From assembly GCA_041660385.1 (NCBI GenBank), contig JBAZWJ010000016.1:1-64000 (forward strand): 64,000 bases of DNA, given 5' to 3'. Below are positions 51,590 through 59,387 of the stretch, piece after piece. Position 1 is the first letter of the stretch. Every line of letters begins with the position of its first letter. The DNA is from DYJE01 sp041660385 (GTDB lineage Bacteria > Desulfobacterota > Desulfobacteria > Desulfobacterales > Desulfolunaceae). A program made the position numbers and the translations under genes. The notes under the pieces are model-generated. The model worked only from the letters and a program-made list of their open reading frames with translations, ran no database searches and had not been told where the DNA came from.

Positions 51590-51786
51590 TAGACGCGTAC
51601 TGGGTTTAAGCAGGTGACCCATTGCATGAAGGTGAACTGAATCCACATTGGCAGCAGAACGGAATGAAAATGGCTCTATAGCAAAGAGGAGGTTCCAAAA
51701 CGTTCTGATATTCATGATCCGGGCGTTTTGAAGCAGCCTCTTGTTTTTTTATCAACGTCTGCGATGAAGGCGAAAAGGTGTGGTCT

Positions 51787-53145
51787 ATGGCGAACGACCG
51801 GAACACAATCCTCAATGAAACCATTAAACGGCTGCTCAGAAGGGATGCCACAACCCATCTGAAAAAAATAGTCAACAAGGCCCATGCGGCGGACCTTTCC
51901 CTTGTCTTCCGATCCTTACCTCTTGAACACCAGCGGAAGCTGTTCGATCTGATCAACGATATCGAACAAAAAGCCTTTCTGATCAGCGAACTTGAAGAGT
52001 ATACGTTTCTTGACCTGATTGATCACCTTACCATTGATGAGTGTGTTGAAATATTCAACCACATGCCCGCCGATGACGTGGCTGACCTTATCAGCAAGCT
52101 TCCCCAGGAAAAGGCAGACCTGATCCTCAAAAAAATGAATACCGAGGATTCGGAAGAGGTGGAAGAGCTGCTCCGCTACGATAAAGATACGGCGGGTGGT
52201 ATCATGGTGCCTGATTTCATTGCGTTGAGAGAAATTTCAACGGCAAGGGAAGCCATCGAATCCATCCAGAAAGATTACCATGACGTTGAGATGCCGTTTT
52301 ATCTTTATGTGGTGGATGAATCGGATCGTCTCCTGGGCGTTGTTTCTCTAAGGCAGCTCGTTGTTGTAAAGCCCAACACGCCGCTCAAGGATTTTATGGC
52401 CCGGGACATTTTTTCTGTTCGGACCGATACGGACCAGGAGGAGGTGGCCAAATTGGTTGCCCGATACGACATTCTTGCCGTTCCTGTTGTGGACGATCAG
52501 AACAGGCTGGTGGGTATCGTTACCGTGGATGACGTTATTGACATCTTCCGGCGTGAGGCCACAGAAGATATCTTGAAAATGGCCGGTGTGGGCGAGGATT
52601 TTCTGGAAACCCAGTCCATACTCAAAAGTACGAGAGTCCGACTCCCCTGGCTGTTTGCCAGCTGTCTTGGTGGGGTGCTGGCATCCATGGTGATCAGCCA
52701 TTTCGAAGGGGGACTGTCCCATTTTATATTTCTTGCACCGTTTATTCCCGTTATCACAGGTATGGGCGGTAATGTGGGAGCCCAGTCGTCCACCATCGTT
52801 GTCCGAGGTCTTGCCACCGGCCGTCTTGATGTGAGAGATATCTGGTCAGTCGTTTCCAAGCAGCTTACTGTTGGCGTTATCCTCGGGCTGATCTACGGAG
52901 GGTTTCTCGGTGTTGTGGCGAGATTTCGTTTTCACCAGGACGTTTCAGCCGGTCTTCTGGCTCTGGTGGTGGGAATTTCCGTGATCTGCTCCATGTCACT
53001 TGCGGCTCTTATGGGTTCCCTTGTCCCCATGGTTTTCAGGCGGATCAACATTGACCCTGCCGTGGCGTCCGGTCCCTTTATATCCACATCCATTGACGTG
53101 GTGGGGATATTCATTTATCTGTCCATTGCAACGATTCTTTTGTGA
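51787..53145 (+). CDS. mgtE: Magnesium transporter MgtE
   Basis: 452 aa from the ATG at 51787, with AAAGG at the proper distance (a GTG at 51778 is in frame). N domain with helical repeats ('FNHMPADDVADLISKLPQEK'), two CBS domains ('PFYLYVVDESDRLLGVVSLR', 'ILAVPVVDDQNRLVGIVTVD'), the plug helix and five membrane helices carrying 'GMGGNVGAQSSTIVVRGLAT', the conserved Mg pore segment. A dimeric Mg-selective channel gated by cytoplasmic Mg. The stop lies 4 bases before the recO start. Confidence 0.95.
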   Translation: MANDRNTILNETIKRLLRRDATTHLKKIVNKAHAADLSLVFRSLPLEHQRKLFDLINDIEQKAFLISELEEYTFLDLIDHLTIDECVEIFNHMPADDVADLISKLPQEKADLILKKMNTEDSEEVEELLRYDKDTAGGIMVPDFIALREISTAREAIESIQKDYHDVEMPFYLYVVDESDRLLGVVSLRQLVVVKPNTPLKDFMARDIFSVRTDTDQEEVAKLVARYDILAVPVVDDQNRLVGIVTVDDVIDIFRREATEDILKMAGVGEDFLETQSILKSTRVRLPWLFASCLGGVLASMVISHFEGGLSHFIFLAPFIPVITGMGGNVGAQSSTIVVRGLATGRLDVRDIWSVVSKQLTVGVILGLIYGGFLGVVARFRFHQDVSAGLLALVVGISVICSMSLAALMGSLVPMVFRRINIDPAVASGPFISTSIDVVGIFIYLSIATILL

Positions 53146-53151
53146 TGGTTC

Positions 53152-53931
53152 ATGAAACCATCCGACGACGCTCTGATATACAACACGGAAGCCATTGTAA
53201 TACGCCGTGTGGATTACGGGGATCATGATGTGATTCTGACCGTTTTGACCCGTCATAAAGGTAAACTCTCGGTGATGGCGAAAAACGCCAGAAAAAGCGT
53301 AAAAAGATTTTCAGGGATTCTCGAACTCTTTTACGCTCTGGACATGGTGGTCCGAGAGAACAGCCGCATGGCATACCTCCAGGAAGCGGCCCTGATCGAA
53401 CCCTTCGAAAACATCCGGCAGGACATCCTTAAAACAGCTTACGCCAGCTATTTTTCAGAAATTGTGAACCGCTTTCTCGAAGAAGGAACAAAAGACGAGT
53501 GCGTTTACGTTCTTTTGTTCCATACTTTGGCGGATCTGGCTTCAGGCGAACGGACACCCGAAGAGACCAGTCTGTTTTTTCAGTTGAAGTTCCTCGGACT
53601 TACAGGACATAATCCGGAACTGGCGGCTTGTCTCGTCTGCAAAAAAGACCTGGACAGCATGGATCAGGTCCGGGTTCTTTTCGATATCGGGCAGGGCGGC
53701 ATACTCTGTAAAACCTGTGGAAGAAAAACGCCCGTCACCCTTGAGCTCTCCAAGGGGATGCTGAAACAGATGATCTGGTATGGAGAAACCGAGCCTGGAA
53801 AAAATTCGGTGATCCGGTTTTCACGGCAGACGCTTATGGAAAGTCTTCGTTTTCTTGAGCGCTTTCTGCCGTTTCATCTGGAAAAAGAATTGATGAGTCT
53901 GAAGTTTTTAAATACCATTCGTGGCGGATGA
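53152..53931 (+). CDS. recO: DNA repair protein RecO
   Basis: 259 aa. N-terminal OB fold ('NTEAIVIRRVDYGDHDVILT', 'VMAKNARKSVKRFSGILEL') and a zinc site of four Cys ('CLVCKKDL' and 'CKTCGRKT'). RecO loads RecA on SSB-coated DNA together with RecR. It starts 6 bases after mgtE stops, so both are likely cotranscribed. Confidence 0.93.
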   Translation: MKPSDDALIYNTEAIVIRRVDYGDHDVILTVLTRHKGKLSVMAKNARKSVKRFSGILELFYALDMVVRENSRMAYLQEAALIEPFENIRQDILKTAYASYFSEIVNRFLEEGTKDECVYVLLFHTLADLASGERTPEETSLFFQLKFLGLTGHNPELAACLVCKKDLDSMDQVRVLFDIGQGGILCKTCGRKTPVTLELSKGMLKQMIWYGETEPGKNSVIRFSRQTLMESLRFLERFLPFHLEKELMSLKFLNTIRGG

Positions 53932-53979
53932 TATGCACCGTCAATTTAAAATGAATGAAAAATAATGAAAAACGAAAAT

Positions 53980-54072
53980 TGAACACCGAACATTCAACAT
54001 CGAATGGTGGATGGTGTCCATTTTTTGCTGCGTGGCAACGTAGGATGGGTGGAGCCAAAGCGTAACCCATCA
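53980..54072. repeat. TTCGATG-type repeat followed by GTAGGATGGG-type repeat
   Basis: 53980-54007 holds GAACACCGAACATTCAACAT and CGAATGG; 54039-54072 holds GTAGGATGGGTGGAGCC and CGTAACCCATC. Together they fill most of the recO-kinase gap. Confidence 0.65.
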
Positions 54073-54145
54073 CCAAATGCCCCAACATTATTTGCGTAGA
54101 AATCTGGGTCAATAGTGTTAATACAAAACAAATACGGAACGAATC

Positions 54146-55201
54146 ATGACAACCAAACCTGAAACCAAAACCGTTTCCATGTCCGCACCATGCAGGCTGG
54201 ATCTGGGCGGCACCTTAGACATCAGCACCTTTTTTTTTCCATTACGGCGTTTTTCACCCACAACGGTGAACATTGCCCTGTCCATGCGGACCAGTGCGAC
54301 TGTTTCACCGTTTGATCCAGGCTGGGTCAAAGTTTCGTCTCTGGGTTTCGAACCGGCATTGTTCAAAATCGGTGAAGCGCCCATCACCCATCCTATGGGG
54401 CTTATGTTCGCCATCTGCGAGTATTTCGGCGCTGACGGATTTGCCATCGATATCCGTTCGTCTTCTCCTCCTAGAAGCGCCTTGGGCGGCTCATCTGTTG
54501 CGGCTGTGGCATTGATCGCGGCCTTGATGAAAGCCACGGGCCAGAATCCGGAAGCTCAGCTGCCTCTGGATAAAATCGTTCTTCTTGCCTATGCCATTGA
54601 AAGCAGCGTTCTCCGGGTGCCTTGCGGCATGCAGGACCAGTTGGCGGCGGCTTACGGCGGCGTGAATGCCTGGTGTTTCACCGGCGATGTGGCGGAAGTC
54701 CCTTACCAAAGACGTGTTCTCATACCCAAAGCCGGTTACGGACGGCTGGAACAACGGATCATGGCGGCCTACTGCGGTGAACCCCATGAATCGGTTAACA
54801 TCAACGGCAAATGGGTGGAACATTTCATGCGCGGCGTGGACCGGCAGATCTGGAAAGACATCATGGAATGTTCGTCAGCCTTTTCCGAAGCTCTTTTTCA
54901 GGAGAATTACGGCGAAGCAGCCCGATGGATGAACCGTGAAACAGACATCCGCATGGGTATGACCCCGGATGTTCTTGACAACACCGGCAAACAGCTTGCC
55001 GAAGCCGCACGGCAAAGAGACTGCGGCGTTCGCTTCACCGGTGCAGGCGGCGGCGGCTGCGTGTGGGCTCTGGGTGAGGCAGATAATCTTGGTCATTTAC
55101 GAAATGACTGGTCGGAGATTCTGGGCCAGAATCCCAACGCCGGATTTCTGGATGTGAAAATTGACGGCGATGGACTACGGGAAGAGACGGTTCAGGGTTG
55201 A
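54146..55201 (+). CDS. GHMP-family sugar kinase (heptose/galactose-kinase-like)
   Basis: 351 aa. 'MSAPCRLDLGGTLDI' is the N-terminal substrate motif, 'SPPRSALGGSSVAAVALIAAL' the ATP-binding P-loop of GHMP kinases and 'VRFTGAGGGGCVWALGE' the third motif. The 'PCGMQDQLAAAYGGVNAW' segment resembles D-glycero-D-manno-heptose-7-phosphate kinase (HddA) more than galactokinase. It phosphorylates a sugar or sugar phosphate in the cytoplasm; substrate not determined. No neighbouring heptose genes. Confidence 0.8.
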   Translation: MTTKPETKTVSMSAPCRLDLGGTLDISTFFFPLRRFSPTTVNIALSMRTSATVSPFDPGWVKVSSLGFEPALFKIGEAPITHPMGLMFAICEYFGADGFAIDIRSSSPPRSALGGSSVAAVALIAALMKATGQNPEAQLPLDKIVLLAYAIESSVLRVPCGMQDQLAAAYGGVNAWCFTGDVAEVPYQRRVLIPKAGYGRLEQRIMAAYCGEPHESVNINGKWVEHFMRGVDRQIWKDIMECSSAFSEALFQENYGEAARWMNRETDIRMGMTPDVLDNTGKQLAEAARQRDCGVRFTGAGGGGCVWALGEADNLGHLRNDWSEILGQNPNAGFLDVKIDGDGLREETVQG

Positions 55202-55208
55202 TTTTGTA

Positions 55209-55280
55209 GGGGCAGGATCTTGTGTCTGCCCTTTGGTTGTTGACATTGAACATCGAACATCGAACATCGAACGTTGAATG
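55209..55280. repeat. Hairpin and TTCGATG-type tandem repeat after the kinase gene
   Basis: GGGCAG (55210-55215) pairs with CTGCCC (55226-55231), a terminator-like hairpin. 55244-55280 then carries four tandem copies of the heptamer (GAACATC x3, then GAACGTT). Confidence 0.65.
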
Positions 55281-55455
55281 ATGGCAGAACCACCTCTGTC
55301 GCTTTCTTGAAGCATTTTTAAAATATTTTCTATTAAAATTTTGAATTAAAAACATAAATTATTGAACTCAAACCCATTTGTCCAGATTTTTAAAATCTGG
55401 CAGCCGTAGGCATAGTTCCATAGCAAAAGAAAAACAGAATAAACAAGGCATCTTC

Positions 55456-56385
55456 ATGAACAGTATCGGCATCGTGCACAATCCGTTTGCCCGGCGGAAT
55501 CTCAAGGAAAAGCATCTGGCCGGACACTTGAAAACTCTGATTGCAGGCAGAGGTGATCTGTATCAGACAGGTCACAGGGACGAGTTGATCGCTCTTGCAG
55601 AACACTGCCTGAAACGCGATTTGCCTGTTCTGGGAATCAATGGCGGTGACGGGTCTATTCACGCGGTTCTGACCGCCTTTGTCAGCGTCTATGGAAACAG
55701 GAAACTTCCCAGATTTCTTATCCTTCGGGGCGGAACCATGAACACGGTGTCCAAATCCCTGGGGCTTTCAGGATCGCCGGACAGCATCTTAAGAAGATGG
55801 ATTGATAGCCAGCGAACAGGAAAGGCAAACGTCCTGCGGCAGGCCACCCTCAACGTGAATGGGAAAATTGGTTTTATCGCCGGCACTGGTGTGGTCACCC
55901 GTTTTCTTGACAGGTATTACGAAGGCGGCAGAACCGGCGCTTTAAAAGCCCTTTCCATGATCGGTACCATCGTTCCCGGTGCCGTCTTTGGATCAAAATC
56001 CGTCAAGCACATGTTCAGCCCTGTTCCCATGAATGTGATCCATGAAGGCCGTGATCTTGGAAAGCCATCGTACACGGCCGTTCTTGCCAGCACAGTCCGT
56101 GAAGTGGGCCTTGGTTTCCGTCTCACCTCACGCTGTTATGAAAAACCAGGCTCCTTCCACCTGATCGCCGCAGACATTCCGCCCCTGGCACTTGTTCCCA
56201 GGATTTATCCCTTATGGGCCGGAAAAGATCCCAACCATCCCGGCTTCCTCCACCACGGCCCATCACACAGCACAACAATCAAACATAACGGCCTTCTTCG
56301 CTGGATGATGGATGGTGATATGTATGAAACGGATAAGGATCTGGTGATTTCCATGGGGCCGTTGGTTGAGGTGGTTGTGGTCTAA
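55456..56385 (+). CDS. Diacylglycerol/lipid kinase catalytic-domain protein
   Basis: 309 aa from the ATG at 55456 with AAGG upstream; the longer frame to 55378 lacks support. 'GIVHNPFARRN' and 'VLGINGGDGSIHAVLTAF' are the nucleotide-binding motifs of the DAGK/NAD-kinase-like family (GGDGT variant, here GGDGS), followed by 'LILRGGTMNTVSKSLGL', the usual GGTxNxxA block. It probably phosphorylates a membrane lipid or sphingoid base. No membrane helix. It may be cotranscribed with the sugar kinase. Confidence 0.85.
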   Translation: MNSIGIVHNPFARRNLKEKHLAGHLKTLIAGRGDLYQTGHRDELIALAEHCLKRDLPVLGINGGDGSIHAVLTAFVSVYGNRKLPRFLILRGGTMNTVSKSLGLSGSPDSILRRWIDSQRTGKANVLRQATLNVNGKIGFIAGTGVVTRFLDRYYEGGRTGALKALSMIGTIVPGAVFGSKSVKHMFSPVPMNVIHEGRDLGKPSYTAVLASTVREVGLGFRLTSRCYEKPGSFHLIAADIPPLALVPRIYPLWAGKDPNHPGFLHHGPSHSTTIKHNGLLRWMMDGDMYETDKDLVISMGPLVEVVVV

Positions 56386-56698
56386 TGGGATATGGGAAAT
56401 GGATAATGGAAAAAAGATGAACGTTGAACGTTCAATGCCCAACGTTCAATGGGTTGCTGCGCCACCGGAAGTGTTGAATCTGGCATATAAAATGCCCCGA
56501 TCCTTAATTCGATGTTCGATGTTCGATGTTGGGCGTTCGATGTTCGATGTTCTGTTCATGTTCATAATTCCCCCGCACACCCATCAGCACCAAGCCTTAT
56601 CTCTGGCTATGTGAATTATCCGGTGTTTATCATTTAGGGATTTTGAAACCAAGTTTCTTAGATAATGAGGATTTATTGGGCTTTATACGTAAGCAAGG
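56386..56698. other. Repeat-filled intergenic region
   Basis: 313 bases without a gene. 56419-56452 and 56508-56553 hold blocks of the heptamer repeat in inverted order, with the ATGCCCCGATCC module between. Nothing else seen. Confidence 0.5.
56508..56553. repeat. TTCGATG tandem heptamer repeat (best copy)
   Basis: Units run TTCGATG x3, TTGGGCG, TTCGATG x2, TTC. The same order (x2, TTGGGCG, x2) recurs at 57433-57478. Partner inverted block at 56419-56452. Confidence 0.8.
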
Positions 56699-56962
56699 TC
56701 AAGTTTTATAAATATCTCCTCTATATCCGATGATCTCTATGTAAACCACTTCATCTGGTTCATCTACCGAATAAATAATCCGAATATCACCGATTCTCAA
56801 GCGGAAGCTTCCGATTAATTCACCTTTCAAACGTTTGATATGTGGTGGGCTGAATGGATCTTCCGACAATCTTTCAAATGCCAGATTCAAACGTCTAACC
56901 GTGGATGCGTCAGCTTTCTGGTAAAATTTTTCCGCTTTCTTTGTTAGCCGGATGTCAAACAT
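56699..56962 (-). CDS. RelE/ParE-type toxin (pair 3)
   Basis: 87 aa. 'FDIRLTKKAEKFYQKADAST', 'RLKGELIGSFRLRIGDIRII' and 'EVVYIEIIGYRGDIYKT' match the RelE/YafQ-like fold, with the basic residues expected of a ribosome-dependent mRNA endonuclease or gyrase poison. It overlaps the antitoxin gene by 8 bases. Confidence 0.88.
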   Translation of the reverse strand: MFDIRLTKKAEKFYQKADASTVRRLNLAFERLSEDPFSPPHIKRLKGELIGSFRLRIGDIRIIYSVDEPDEVVYIEIIGYRGDIYKT

Positions 56963-57182
56963 TGCGTTTAATATCTTTCCAGTTTACGGTGTTCCCCGTT
57001 TGAATGTCTTTTTTTGCCTGCTTGTAATCTTCAAGGAATCCTGGTTCTTTAAGAAGGAGTTTTGTTTCGTCTTCATCATTGATTGTAAGATCTTCCAGGA
57101 AATCCAGAGCGATTTTGAGTTTATGAGGAGGAAGGAGTTTGATAACATCATGTAATTTTGTTTCAATTTCGTATTGTTTCAT
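56955..57182 (-). CDS. Antitoxin of pair 3
   Basis: 75 aa, acidic and helical: 'LHDVIKLLPPHKLKIALDFL' then 'LTINDEDETKLLLKEPGFLE' and 'NTVNWKDIKRNV', a tail typical of antitoxins wrapped on RelE-type toxins. The DUF2281/Phd-like class is uncertain. AGAGGT precedes the ATG. Position upstream of, and overlapping, the toxin supports the call. Confidence 0.82.
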   Translation of the reverse strand: MKQYEIETKLHDVIKLLPPHKLKIALDFLEDLTINDEDETKLLLKEPGFLEDYKQAKKDIQTGNTVNWKDIKRNV

Positions 57183-57702
57183 GGGTCTACCTCTTTTTTC
57201 CTTGAACTCTGCCTATTGGACGATGGCTAACAATCGCAATAAAATGAAAACTTTTCAAACAAAATTCTGTAAACGGGTGTCGACTTTGTTTCACCATCAA
57301 TCTCATTTTTTATAGTCTGGATTGTATCAATAAAAATAAAACCACACAATGATGCATCATGAAAAAACAGTATTCAAAAAAATGAATAAACCAACTATCC
57401 ATTAACCCATAAAAAAATGCCTCGATCCTTAATTCGATGTTCGATGTTGGGCGTTCGATGTTCGATGTTCAACGTTCAAAATTCCCCCGCATACCCACCA
57501 GCACCAACCTTTGTTTCACCATCCGCAAACGCAGACCCCATTTAAAATTCACCCATTCTCCCGCTAAAAAAAGCCCAACCCCTGCGTAACCCTCCGAATC
57601 GCAACCCATTGAACCTGAGTTTCAAAAGAAAAATGTTTGCAAAAAAATTTCATCGTATTACACTATACTACAATATAAACATTTAACTACAGGATGATCG
57701 TT
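57183..57702. other. Repeat-containing intergenic region
   Basis: 520 bases between divergent toxin-antitoxin units. 57433-57478 is a heptamer repeat preceded by the CGATCCTTAATTCG module. An AT-rich stretch before 57703 (TATACT near 57669) is a plausible promoter of the RHH antitoxin. No gene seen. Confidence 0.45.
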
Positions 57703-57927
57703 ATGTCCAAAGTCATGTCTTTAAGGCTGCCTGAAAAAATTGTTTCAACCCTACAGGAAATTGCAACGCAGAGAAACAGAAAACAGTCTGAAATTATTAG
57801 AGAAGCTCTTGAATGGTACTGCGAGGAAGCCGCTGATTACAGGATCGCCGTTGATCGGCTTATGAATCCTTCTGACCCAGTGATTGATGAAGCGCGGCTT
57901 CTGGAGGATCTGGACTGGAATGTATAG
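57703..57927 (+). CDS. Ribbon-helix-helix (CopG-like) antitoxin (pair 4)
   Basis: 74 aa from the ATG at 57703, with AGGAT 8 bases upstream (an ATG at 57694 is in frame). 'VMSLRLPEKIVSTLQEIATQ' followed by 'RKQSEIIREALEWYCEEAAD' is a clear RHH DNA-binding domain; the tail 'DEARLLEDLDWNV' would cap the toxin. Probably represses its own operon. Confidence 0.9.
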   Translation: MSKVMSLRLPEKIVSTLQEIATQRNRKQSEIIREALEWYCEEAADYRIAVDRLMNPSDPVIDEARLLEDLDWNV

Positions 57928-58156
57928 TCTGAAATTCAAGCAGAGTGTGACAAGAGATCTGAAAAAGATTGGCCGGGAAGAAGGCGGAAAAATTCTTAAG
58001 GCTATTCGGGAAAAGCTTCTGCCCGACCCCTCATCCGGCAAACGCCTGAAAGGAAACCTTGCGTCAATATGGAGCTTCCGTGCAGGGAATTATCGCGTTC
58101 TATACACTTACAATGACAATGAGCTGGTCGTGCTTGTTCTAAGAATCGGCCATTGA
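57920..58156 (+). CDS. RelE/ParE-type toxin (pair 4)
   Basis: 78 aa from the ATG at 57920, overlapping the antitoxin stop by 8 bases, with GGAGG upstream inside the antitoxin gene. 'SLKFKQSVTRDLKKIGREEG', 'GKRLKGNLASIWSFRAGNYR' and 'VLYTYNDNELVVLVLRIGH' are a normal RelE fold. The frame extends upstream to 57884 without support. Confidence 0.9.
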   Translation: MYSLKFKQSVTRDLKKIGREEGGKILKAIREKLLPDPSSGKRLKGNLASIWSFRAGNYRVLYTYNDNELVVLVLRIGH

Positions 58157-58192
58157 CGAGACGTGTATGACCGGTGACCCGGAATGACAAAC

Positions 58193-58350
58193 GATGGGTT
58201 GCGCTTGGGCTCCACCCATCCTACCCGCTGTTTCCTATAAAAATACCCCAATCCTTAATGCGACGTACTACTTGTACGCCTTCACGCCTGGCCAAACACT
58301 ATGCCTTGCCTGTGGGCTTTTTTCCATAGCCATCCAGCGACTTTTTACGA
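58193..58350. repeat. Two short repeats upstream of the TetR gene
   Basis: 58193-58225 is an inverted copy of the GTAGGATGGGTGGAGC element. 58258-58350 is copy B of the palindromic repeat found at 22774-22875 (shared GCCAAACAC, TGCCTTGCC, CATAGCCAT). No gene lies between 58157 and 58462. Confidence 0.7.
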
Positions 58351-58403
58351 TGCCAACCTTAATCGATTCAGATCATTGGAAGGTGTTCACAAGAAAAAAA
58401 TCA

Positions 58404-58449
58404 TTGACACAAATATCAGAGTCCGTTAAGTAAGTAAACATTCACTTAA
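58404..58449 (+). promoter_or_regulatory. Promoter and operator of the TetR gene
   Basis: TTGACA (58404-58409), 17 bases, TAAGTA (58427-58432). The -10 is overlapped by TTAAGT...ACTTAA arms (58426-58449). The core 58431-58448, read on the minus strand, is TAAGTGAATGTTTACTTA and shares 14 of 18 positions with the site at 59355-59372. Confidence 0.7.
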
Positions 58450-58462
58450 TATAGGGGTTATT

Positions 58463-59170
58463 ATGAAACAAGGCAGACGCATGAGCGCGGAAGAACGCCG
58501 TCAGGCGATTATCGATGTGGCCAAACCGCTTTTTGCGGAGAAGGGGTTCAACGGTACGTCGGTGAGGCTGATCGCTGAAAGAGCACAAGTATCCGAGGCG
58601 CTTTTGTATAAACATTTTCCGAGTAAGAAGGACATGTACAAAGAAATCCTTACCTACTCCCAGCGGCTTACAGATCTGACCATCAAGGATATTGAAGGGA
58701 TGGAACCGTCAGTGGAAACGCTGGTGTTTCTGGTTTACATGCTGTTTCAGGTTGTTTTAAACGATATTCCCGGCGAGGAAGGACACCAGAAATCCCATGA
58801 GAGGCTTTTATTTTACAGTCTGCTTGAAGATGTGGATTACGCCTCGATGGTGTTTAAAAAAATGCATGAGCGTTTCCACCCGGTTCTTCTTGCCAACTAC
58901 AATGCAGCGGTTAAGAGCGGTGACCTGCCCGGAAATCGTGCACACCCTGAAAACCTGTTCTGGTTCGCCCATCATCTGGCCATGGCGTTGAATCTATGTC
59001 ATTTGTCCAATAATCCGGCGTTTCCCTATGAAACATCCCGAGAAGAGCTGGCGGATGAAGCAGTACGGTTTGCACTGAGAGGAATCGGGTTGTCCGACGA
59101 AATAATAGCCTCCAGCTTCAAGCCAAAAAAAATGGACCTGTATCTAAAAGACATGTTGTTCGGATTGTGA
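58463..59170 (+). CDS. TetR family transcriptional regulator
   Basis: 235 aa. HTH region 'AIIDVAKPLFAEKGFNGTSV' and 'AQVSEALLYKHFPSKKDMYK'; the C-terminal ligand domain ('FWFAHHLAMALNLCHLSNNP') is not recognised. AGGGG before the ATG. The gene lies directly upstream of the M24/DUF362/BKACE operon in the same orientation, and both promoters carry the same 18-bp palindrome, so it is very likely the autoregulated repressor of that operon; the inducer may be the operon substrate or its CoA ester. Confidence 0.88.
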   Translation: MKQGRRMSAEERRQAIIDVAKPLFAEKGFNGTSVRLIAERAQVSEALLYKHFPSKKDMYKEILTYSQRLTDLTIKDIEGMEPSVETLVFLVYMLFQVVLNDIPGEEGHQKSHERLLFYSLLEDVDYASMVFKKMHERFHPVLLANYNAAVKSGDLPGNRAHPENLFWFAHHLAMALNLCHLSNNPAFPYETSREELADEAVRFALRGIGLSDEIIASSFKPKKMDLYLKDMLFGL

Positions 59171-59331
59171 TTCCAAGATGCAATAAAAATAATGTTGATG
59201 GGTTCCACCACTACGCTTCACCCAGCTCCTGAAATATTAGATTTGGATGGAGTTATAGAGTGGAACTCCTCTATTCAAAGAATAAAAATTCGTCATTCCC
59301 GTGAGTCCATGTGACCATGAAGCAGGCGGCT

Positions 59332-59377
59332 TTGATATATATAGGACAATTAGGTTAGTAAGCGTTTACTTAACTAA
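59332..59377 (+). promoter_or_regulatory. Promoter and operator of the M24-BKACE operon
   Basis: TTGATA (59332-59337), 17 bases, TTAGTA (59355-59360). The operator TTAGTAAGCGTTTACTTA (59355-59372) overlaps the -10 box exactly as at the tetR promoter. AAAGGAGG of the first gene follows 6 bases later. Confidence 0.7.
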
Positions 59378-59387
59378 AGGAGGACAT

